Source: DATKCA01 sp035544675 | GTDB taxonomy: Bacteria; Acidobacteriota; Thermoanaerobaculia; Gp7-AA8 | Assembly: GCA_035544675.1 (NCBI GenBank) | Contig: DATKCA010000016.1 | Location: 1 to 37,829 of the forward strand | Length of the DNA stretch: 37,829 bases | Direction: 5' to 3' | Shown here: piece after piece, positions 32,173-37,829 of the stretch | How the letters are laid out: every line of letters starts with the position of its first letter | Numbering within the stretch: position 1 is the stretch's first letter | Notes under the pieces: generated by a model | Told to the model about the DNA's origin: nothing | Database searches by the model: none | Seen by the model: the letters and a program-made list of their open reading frames with translations, nothing else | Program-made: the position numbers and the translations under genes

Positions 32173-32768
32173 CTGGCGACCAGGACGAGATGGGCTCGGC
32201 GGTTCTGAGCCCACGCCGACTCGTTGTGCCCTTCGTCGAAGGGACGCTCCTCACCGTAGCTGACGGTGCGAATGCGGGCCGATTCGACGCCCAGCGTGAC
32301 GAGGTACTCGCGTGCGATCGACGCGCGGCGGTCGCCCAGAGCCAGGTTGTACTGCTCGGTGCCACGCTCGTCGCAGTGGCCTTCCACCAGCAGGTTGTAG
32401 TTCGGGTTCTGTCTCAGCCATGTGGCCGACGCGCTCAGCGCCGCCTGGGCCTGAGAGGAGAGGGATGACTCGTCGTAGCCGAAGAACGCATCGCGGATGA
32501 AGCCGCGCTGCTGCACGACGCGGTTGAGCGACTCCATGTCGCCCGGCAGCACCTCCGAGGTGGGTCGTGCATCCACGGCAGGATCGACGAAGTCCCGGGG
32601 CGGCTCGACGCGCGTGTCGACCGTTACCGGAACGTCCGGCACGGTCGCCGTGGCGACCGTGGTCGTCGAGCCAGTCTGGTTCTTCGTTTTGGTGGAGCGG
32701 CACGCAGGCGCCACCAGAATCAATACGACCACGAGTCCGACTGCAGAGTTCTTGAACATCTGTCTCAT
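32169..32768 (-). CDS. pal: Peptidoglycan-associated lipoprotein Pal
   Basis: A protein of about 199 residues. Lipobox LVAPAC, then a Thr/Val/Pro-rich linker, then an OmpA-like domain (IRDAFFGYDESSLSSQAQAALSASATWL, LLVEGHCDERGTEQYNLALGDRRA) with the peptidoglycan-binding Asp/Arg residues. It anchors the outer membrane to the wall and binds TolB. A GAGGAG site precedes both an ATG (32768) and a TTG (32771); the ATG is taken. A 34-nt gap separates it from tolB, the largest inside the operon after tolB. Confidence 0.95.
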   Translation of the reverse strand: MRQMFKNSAVGLVVVLILVAPACRSTKTKNQTGSTTTVATATVPDVPVTVDTRVEPPRDFVDPAVDARPTSEVLPGDMESLNRVVQQRGFIRDAFFGYDESSLSSQAQAALSASATWLRQNPNYNLLVEGHCDERGTEQYNLALGDRRASIAREYLVTLGVESARIRTVSYGEERPFDEGHNESAWAQNRRAHLVLVAR

Positions 32769-32802
32769 CAAATCTTCACTCCTCTGCCCTCGATCATAAC
32801 AA

Positions 32803-34101
32803 TCATTCAGGCTTCTTCGACCAGTCCGGTTCCTTGTTCTGGGCCTCGAACGTCAATTGCAACAGATCGGTGCCGTCGACGCGCATCCGGTACACCTGCC
32901 ATTTCCCGCTGCGGTTGGACTGGAACGCGATCCACTGCCCGTCCGGAGACCACGTGGGCTGCTCGTTCGATCCTTCGCCGGCCACGATCCGGCTCTGCCC
33001 GGTCACGACGTTGTAGATGCGGATCTGGAAACGGCCGGCCACGCGCGAGGTGTACGCGATCTGATCGCCTTTCGGAGACCAGGTGGCGTCGTCGTTCCAG
33101 TCGCCGTCGAAGGAGATGCGCCGGACGTTGGTCCCTTCCGCGTCCATGACGTAGATCTGCGGGGTGCCGCTCCGTCCGGACGTGAACGAGATCTGCCGCC
33201 CGTTCGGGCTCCACTCCGGCGTCGACTCGATCGAGTTGGTCGTGGTCAGGCGGCGGATGTTCGACCCGTCGTCACGCATGACGTAGATGTCGGGGTTGCC
33301 GTTGACCGACCCCACGAACGCGATGTCGTTGCCGACCGGGGAGAACGTGGCCGACACGTTCAGCCCCACACCGGAGCGCAGCCGCGTCCGCCCGCCGCCC
33401 CGCCGGTTGACGATGTAGAGGTCCGACCTCCCATCGGAGAAGGAGGTGTACACCATCCGCTCGTTGTCGGGCGACCAGCTCGGCAGGATGGAGAGCGTGC
33501 CGTGGTTGGTGATGCGGCGCTGGTTCGCGCCGTCCCAGTCCATGAGGTGGATCTCCCATGCGCCGCTGCGGTTCGAGGCGAACGCGATCTGGCTCATGAA
33601 GACGCCAGGCGACCCGTTGACGAATCGCAGCAGGTCGTTGGCCAGCGTGTGGGCGGTGCGCGTCAACGCCGCCTGGGCGCCGCGGTAGCGCTTGGCGAAC
33701 TGCACCGCTCCCGACGTGTCGAGCAGACGCGCTTCCACGACGTAGACCAGCGCGTCGGCCGCCGGCTCGGCGTAGACGACCAGCATCAGCAGGTAGTCCG
33801 CCCTGGCGTTTTTCGCCACCTCGGGCGTGATGGGCACGTTCGGGGGAAGGGGAGCGAGGGCGAAGACTCCGGAGTAGGCGATGTCGCGGGTGAGCGAGGA
33901 GAAAAACGTCTCACGTACCACGCCGGGATTCGCGGGGATGCCGGCCTGCGCGTTCGAAGGCGGCGTCACCAGCGGAAAGGGCACCGCCATGCGCACGACC
34001 GTGCGGGCGCGATCCGGATCCATCGTCTCGCCGATCTCGGTCTGTCCGAGAACCGCCAGCGGGAAGAGGAGAAGAACCAGGAGAGAGAGGGATGTCTTCA
34101 T
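32803..34101 (-). CDS. tolB: Tol-Pal system beta-propeller protein TolB
   Basis: A periplasmic protein of 432 residues. Signal peptide (LSLLVLLLFPLAVLGQ), N-terminal TolB_N domain (ETFFSSLTRDIAYSGVFALAP), and a six-bladed propeller with WD40-like PD40 repeats (PSWSPDNERMVYTSFSDGRSDLYIV, PEWSPNGRQISFTSGRSGTPQIYVMDAEG, PTWSPDGQWIAFQSNRSG). It cycles between TolA and Pal during outer-membrane constriction. The ATG overlaps the upstream stop by 4 nt. Confidence 0.97.
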   Translation of the reverse strand: MKTSLSLLVLLLFPLAVLGQTEIGETMDPDRARTVVRMAVPFPLVTPPSNAQAGIPANPGVVRETFFSSLTRDIAYSGVFALAPLPPNVPITPEVAKNARADYLLMLVVYAEPAADALVYVVEARLLDTSGAVQFAKRYRGAQAALTRTAHTLANDLLRFVNGSPGVFMSQIAFASNRSGAWEIHLMDWDGANQRRITNHGTLSILPSWSPDNERMVYTSFSDGRSDLYIVNRRGGGRTRLRSGVGLNVSATFSPVGNDIAFVGSVNGNPDIYVMRDDGSNIRRLTTTNSIESTPEWSPNGRQISFTSGRSGTPQIYVMDAEGTNVRRISFDGDWNDDATWSPKGDQIAYTSRVAGRFQIRIYNVVTGQSRIVAGEGSNEQPTWSPDGQWIAFQSNRSGKWQVYRMRVDGTDLLQLTFEAQNKEPDWSKKPE

Positions 34102-34791
34102 CGAAACGTCAGGTGAACTCCGAGATAGGTTCCGTTGTATGCAAAAGGCAGGGGAGGCAGCGGCGAGGTCTCCAGGATGGAGCGCAGCGCGGCGCGATCG
34201 AACGTGGTGTTGCCGCTCGGCGTGGTGACCTTCGCGTCGCGGATCCGGCCGTCGCGCTCGATGACGAAGTAGACGACCGTGTTCGGCTCGCCCGCGATCT
34301 GCGGGCGGAACCAGTGCGTGCCGATCAGCGTCTTCATCCGGTCGATGTACACCGTGTACGGGAAGTCGCCCCCCTCCAGTCCGGTCACGCCGGTCTGGCC
34401 GACGGCGACCTGCGGCGCGGCGGGGGCGGCCGGCTGGGGGGTGGGTTTGGGCGGAGTGGCGGGGTTCTCCGATCCCTTCTTACTGGACCGGCCGAACGGC
34501 GACATCGGCGCGGTGTTCCTCTCCGGCGGGCGCGCCGTCTTCTCAGGCGGCTTGACCGGCTCGGGCCTCGGAGGCTCGATGCGCGGGGCGGCTGGCTTCG
34601 GGACCGGCGCGGCCGGAACGACAGGCTGGGGCGCCTGCGCGAAGCGGATGTTCAGCGCGGAGACCTGGCGGGGGGCGGGCTGGTTCATGGCCGCGTACAC
34701 GGCGAGGACGGTCAGAGACACATGGAGAATGATGGAGAGAGCGAGGCCGGCCGCTCCGCCACGGTCGATGGCGGTCCGCTGCGCCAGCACC

Positions 34792-34811
<20 letters not shown>
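34098..34811 (-). CDS. tolA: TolA/TonB-type energy transducer
   Basis: A protein of 237 residues. One N-terminal TM helix (LALSIILHVSLTVLAVYAA), a long Pro/Lys/Ala spacer (IEPPRPEPVKPPEKTARPP) that crosses the periplasm, and a C-terminal TonB_C domain (IGTHWFRPQIAGEPNTVVYFVIERDGRIRDAKV). By position, between tolR and tolB, it serves as TolA, transmitting proton-motive force from TolQR to TolB/Pal. By domain it is TonB-like rather than the long helical enterobacterial TolA. It overlaps tolR by 20 nt. Confidence 0.9.
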
Positions 34812-35226
<415 letters not shown>

Positions 35227-35248
35227 TCCTGTCTTAGACGCAGTCGGG

Positions 35249-35905
35249 CTACATGAAGTTGCGTTCGGTCAGGTTGAGGAACTCCAGTGTGAAGTCCTCC
35301 ATCTCGCCGCGCGCGCGGCGAAGCTGCTGGACGAAGTAGTTGTACGCGACGAGGGCGGGAATGGCGGCGAAGAGACCCGCCGCGGTGTTGATGAGCGCCT
35401 CGCTGATGCCTGGGGCCACGGCGGTGATCGACGTCGAGCCGGTGACGCCGATGTTGGCGAACGCGCCCATGATTCCCCAGACCGTTCCGAAGAGCCCGAT
35501 GAACGGGGTGGCGGCCGCCGTGGTGGCGAGGAAGGGCACGAAGCGGGAGAGGCGCGCCGTCTCGACCCTGGATGCTCGCATCAGGGAACGCTCCACCGCG
35601 TCGAGCGACCGGACGGTCTGCTTGCCGTCCGCGTGCGCGATCTGCGCCTCGATCTCGGCATAGCCGGCTCGGAAGAGGCCGACCAGAGGCGAGTGGGCCA
35701 GGGATCCCAGGACCGGCTGCACGTCGATGAGCCGCTTGGCCTTGCGGAACGCGGCGACGAAACGCCGTGACGATCGGGCCGAGCGTTTGAACCGCCGGCC
35801 CACCACGAACATCGTCGCCCACGACAGGATCGAGAACAGGAGGAGGACAGCCAGGACAGCCTTGCCCACCCACCCCGAATGCTGGAACGCCGCCCACAAC
35901 TGCAC
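35249..35905 (-). CDS. tolQ: Tol-Pal protein TolQ (MotA/ExbB family)
   Basis: A protein of 218 residues with three TM helices: AVLAVLLLFSILSWATMFVV, FLATTAAATPFIGLFGTVWGIMGAF and INTAAGLFAAIPALVAYNYF. The Thr residues lining the proton channel are in GTVWGI and NTAAGL. It is the proton channel of the Tol motor and the first gene of the operon. The GTG start has no Shine-Dalgarno; a TACCTT box lies 7 nt upstream, so the operon mRNA may begin at the start codon. No ybgC precedes it, unlike in proteobacteria. Confidence 0.96.
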   Translation of the reverse strand: MQLWAAFQHSGWVGKAVLAVLLLFSILSWATMFVVGRRFKRSARSSRRFVAAFRKAKRLIDVQPVLGSLAHSPLVGLFRAGYAEIEAQIAHADGKQTVRSLDAVERSLMRASRVETARLSRFVPFLATTAAATPFIGLFGTVWGIMGAFANIGVTGSTSITAVAPGISEALINTAAGLFAAIPALVAYNYFVQQLRRARGEMEDFTLEFLNLTERNFM

Positions 35906-35912
35906 GAGTCGT

Positions 35913-35918
35913 AAGGTA
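35913..35918 (-). promoter_or_regulatory. Candidate -10 box of the tol operon
   Basis: A minus-strand TACCTT, 7 nt before the GTG of tolQ; it fits the TANNNT pattern of the other leaderless starts. The heptamer hairpin begins 11 bp further upstream, in the -35 region. Confidence 0.4.
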
Positions 35919-35929
35919 ACACGAGCGGT

Positions 35930-35999
35930 AGATCGTGGATCGTAGATCGTTGGAGGACGGGAGCGGGGATGTTCTCCTGCGATCTACGATCCACGATCT
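35930..35999. repeat. Heptamer hairpin, GATCGTR type
   Basis: Arms 35930-35949 and 35980-35999 are perfect 20-bp inverted repeats made of the units GATCGTG, GATCGTA and a partial GATCG. The loop is 30 nt. It lies between the divergent tolQ and NtrC-type genes, close to the tolQ promoter. Confidence 0.9.
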
Positions 36000-36076
36000 C
36001 AACCGCGCCGGCACGCGAAGTAAGGCACGAACGGGCGTCAGGTTCGCGGCCGGCTGCGATGCTCCGATGCTGGCGC

Positions 36077-36142
36077 GGTTTCTTACGAGACCGCTCCCGG
36101 TTTCGTATGAGACCGCTCCCGGTTTCTTACGAGACCGCTCGA
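36077..36142. repeat. Three 22-bp direct repeats, each an imperfect palindrome
   Basis: Three head-to-tail 22-bp units (36077-36098, 36099-36120, 36121-36142). Each contains GGTTTC, a 4-nt spacer (TTAC or GTAT) and GAGACC, then CGCTCCC (last copy CGCTCGA). GGTTTC/GAGACC is nearly self-complementary. The 22-bp spacing is about two helical turns, so a regulator could bind all three on one DNA face. It may instead be another dispersed repeat. Confidence 0.85.
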
Positions 36143-36445
36143 TGTCGAGATCGATGCCGGCCACGACGCTCGCGAGGGGTGCAGCCTCAACACCGTGAGT
36201 GAGTCGAGCGTCAGAATCCGGCTCGGGGCGGAAAGGCTCTGATCCCAGTCGCGCCTGCTCTTCTGCGGGTGACGGCTGACCAGGGTCAAATGGCGGCTGT
36301 CCTGGCTCAAGGACTAGATTCCTTCGGTTGTTCTGGGCCGGTCGGATCCAAACCCGATTTCAACATTCTGAACCGATAAGTGCCGTGGAATCAGCGACCT
36401 GCCGGGAGAGGAGAACTTCCGCTCGTTCGAAATCTGGACATGTGT
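36143..36445. other. Gene-free stretch before the NtrC-type gene
   Basis: I see no supported gene here. Short open frames on both strands lack recognisable sequence and start signals. The stretch must hold the promoter of the regulator, but no convincing sigma-70 or sigma-54 (-24/-12) promoter was found by eye. Confidence 0.5.
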
Positions 36446-37816
36446 ATGATTGCTGCGCACGTGGCGGAATTGCTTCAGCGCATTCTCGTCGTTGACGACG
36501 ACCCCGCCATCGTGGCCGGGCTGGAGGCGCTCCTCAGCGGCGAGTGGGACGTGCGCACAGCGGTCACGGGCCGGGAGGCGCTGGTCGCCTTCTCCGACTT
36601 CTCGCCGGACGTGGTGCTGCTCGATCTGCAGCTCCCGGACTTCTCGGGCATCGACCTTTTGCATCAGTTCAAGATGTACTCGGAGACGTCGGCGGTGATC
36701 ATGATGTCGGGCGCGGGCACGCTCGACCGGGTTGTCGAGACGATGAAGCTCGGCGCGGAGACGTTTCTCCAGAAACCGTTCGAGTACGAGACGCTGCGCC
36801 TCACGCTGCAGCAGGTGTCGAAGATGATCGCGACGCAGCGGCAACTGATCGCGCTGAGGCGCGCCGAGTCGCGCGAGGTCGGCCTGCCCGGCATCTCTCC
36901 GGCCATCGTCTACCTCAACGAGATTCTCGCGCAGATCGCGCGCGCGCCCTCGCCGGTGCTCATCGAGGGGGAGTCGGGAACGGGAAAAGGGGTGATGGCG
37001 CGTCTGATCCACAACCGGTCGGCCCGATCCCGCGCTCCGTTTGTCGACCTCAACTGCGCGGGTCTGTCGAAAGAGCTGCTCGAGTCGGAGCTGTTCGGGC
37101 ACGAGCGCGGCGCGTTCACCAACGCCACGAACACCAAGCCGGGACTGTTCGAGATCGCCGGTGAGGGGACGCTGTTTCTCGACGAGATCGGGGAGATGGA
37201 GCTGACGGTGCAGGCCAGGCTGCTCAAGGCGCTCGAGGACAAGCGGTTCCGCCGCGTCGGCGGCACGCGCGACATCCGTGCCGACTTCCGTCTCATCGCC
37301 GCGACCAACAAGGATCTTCATGCCGAACTCGCCGCCGCCCGCTTTCGAGGCGACCTCTATTACCGCCTCAACGTCGTGAAGCTGCGGATGCCGCCGCTGC
37401 GAGAACGGATGGAGGATCTTCCCATCCTCCTGCAGGAGATCCTCCGCCCGCTGGCCAAGGAGTTGGGGCGCCCTCTGCCTTCTGTGAGTCCGCGTGCAGT
37501 CAAGAAACTGAGCTCCTATCCGTGGCCGGGCAACGTGCGCGAGCTGCGGAACGTCCTCGAGCGCGCCATGCTCACCCTCGCCGGCGAAGAGATTCGCAGC
37601 GAGGACCTGGTCATCGAAGCAAGCTCCGCTGCGGTCGGGGGGAAGGGCGGCGCGCTGCCTGCCGAGGAGTGGGAGATCCAGCCGCTCGACCGCGTCATCG
37701 CTACGTATGTCGCTGCCGCGGTGGATGCCGCCGGCGGCAACGTGCGCAAAGCCGCCCGCCAGTTGGAGATCAGCCCGTCGACGTTGTACGCGCGGCTGAA
37801 GGACCGGGGGACGTGA
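36446..37816 (+). CDS. NtrC-family response regulator with GAFTNA loop
   Basis: A protein of about 456 residues. The receiver domain has RILVVDDDPA, the phospho-acceptor Asp in VVLLDLQLPDFSG, and the Lys in FLQKPFEYE. The AAA+ domain has Walker A GESGTGKG, Walker B GTLFLDEIGEM, the Arg finger region FRGDLYYRLNVVKLRMPPLRER, and the C-terminal Fis-type HTH (GGNVRKAARQLEISPSTLYARL). The sigma-54 contact loop, normally GAFTGA, reads GAFTNA. The ATG at 36446 is taken; one at 36440 is equally possible. No partner histidine kinase is in the window. The gene ends at the beginning of another AACCGGN array. Confidence 0.93.
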   Translation: MIAAHVAELLQRILVVDDDPAIVAGLEALLSGEWDVRTAVTGREALVAFSDFSPDVVLLDLQLPDFSGIDLLHQFKMYSETSAVIMMSGAGTLDRVVETMKLGAETFLQKPFEYETLRLTLQQVSKMIATQRQLIALRRAESREVGLPGISPAIVYLNEILAQIARAPSPVLIEGESGTGKGVMARLIHNRSARSRAPFVDLNCAGLSKELLESELFGHERGAFTNATNTKPGLFEIAGEGTLFLDEIGEMELTVQARLLKALEDKRFRRVGGTRDIRADFRLIAATNKDLHAELAAARFRGDLYYRLNVVKLRMPPLRERMEDLPILLQEILRPLAKELGRPLPSVSPRAVKKLSSYPWPGNVRELRNVLERAMLTLAGEEIRSEDLVIEASSAAVGGKGGALPAEEWEIQPLDRVIATYVAAAVDAAGGNVRKAARQLEISPSTLYARLKDRGT

Positions 37817-37829
37817 TCGGAAACCGGAC
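37817..37829. repeat. Start of another AACCGGN heptamer array (array 5), cut by the window end
   Basis: GGAAACCGGAC follows the stop codon of the regulator gene and runs out of the window. One unit only is visible, so this is a likely but incomplete copy. Confidence 0.5.

Noticed and set aside
36083..36310. A 75-codon open frame on the minus strand upstream of tolQ
   Set aside because: It runs through the 22-bp tandem repeats, has no recognisable domain and no start signal.
36143..36445. A sigma-54 promoter before the NtrC-type gene
   Set aside because: I looked for TGGC-N7-TTGC-type elements and found only weak partial matches such as TGGCGCGG; none had both halves at correct spacing.

Overview
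This 37.8 kb, high-GC window looks like a chromosomal segment of a diderm (Gram-negative) bacterium. It carries a complete Tol-Pal operon, several lipoproteins with lipoboxes, TPR and beta-propeller proteins, and a Ser/Thr kinase fused to a FlgO/TolB_N-like and TPR sensor. That mix fits Acidobacteriota or a related soil or sediment phylum. The taxonomic guess is inference from gene content only. I found no rRNA or tRNA gene, CRISPR array, integrase or complete insertion sequence.

Layout. 1-2.9 kb: secreted DinB-like protein (-), acyl-CoA dehydrogenase and MeaB GTPase (+). 3.0-5.3 kb: pheT, lacking its EMAP-like tRNA-binding domain, then a ZapB-like coiled coil. 5.35-8.2 kb (-): HD-GYP signalling protein, secreted TPR protein and roadblock-like protein. 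8.2-10.1 kb (+): hemW and a probable outer-membrane protein. 10.2-12.7 kb (-): asparaginase II, cysteine-less rhodanese lipoprotein and DsbA-like protein. 12.9-14.8 kb (-): acpP, fabF and a STAS protein. 14.8-17.5 kb: small membrane protein (+) and a Ser/Thr kinase (-) broken by one in-frame TGA. 17.6-22.4 kb (+): mutS, NagZ-like hydrolase and ThuA-like protein. 22.5-24.0 kb (-): an esterase/LRR chimera and ssb. 24.4-30.98 kb (+): SpoIIE-type phosphatase, DinB_2 protein, Asp-box propeller lipoprotein, dtd, L,D-transpeptidase and an unknown gene. 31.0-35.9 kb (-): tolQ-tolR-tolA/tonB-tolB-pal-cpoB and rpsT. 36.4-37.8 kb (+): NtrC-family regulator.

The most unusual content is repeat DNA. (i) Arrays of 7-bp units arranged as large hairpins occur in several unrelated sequence versions (AACCGGN, CTAAGGA, GATCGTR, CCCGAGG). 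The longer arrays lie between transcription units and never inside an operon. (ii) A REP-like hairpin family with a TGGAGCGCC end abuts stop codons with near base precision. Related copies appear to be inserted in frame inside mutS and hemW. (iii) A pair of longer repeats beginning CATTCCGAGCG supplies the final codons and stop of unrelated genes.

A second theme is expression signals. Seven genes have a TANNNT box 6-9 nt upstream of the start codon and no Shine-Dalgarno sequence, which suggests leaderless mRNAs. One of these boxes appears to serve two divergent genes. Other genes (acd, the STAS gene, ssb, pal, the esterase/LRR gene) have clear Shine-Dalgarno sites.

Functionally the window is mostly housekeeping: envelope integrity, peptidoglycan cross-linking and recycling, translation fidelity, mismatch repair and acyl metabolism. 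It also holds signalling modules (c-di-GMP hydrolysis, a SpoIIE/STAS partner-switch pair at separate loci, and an NtrC-type regulator).
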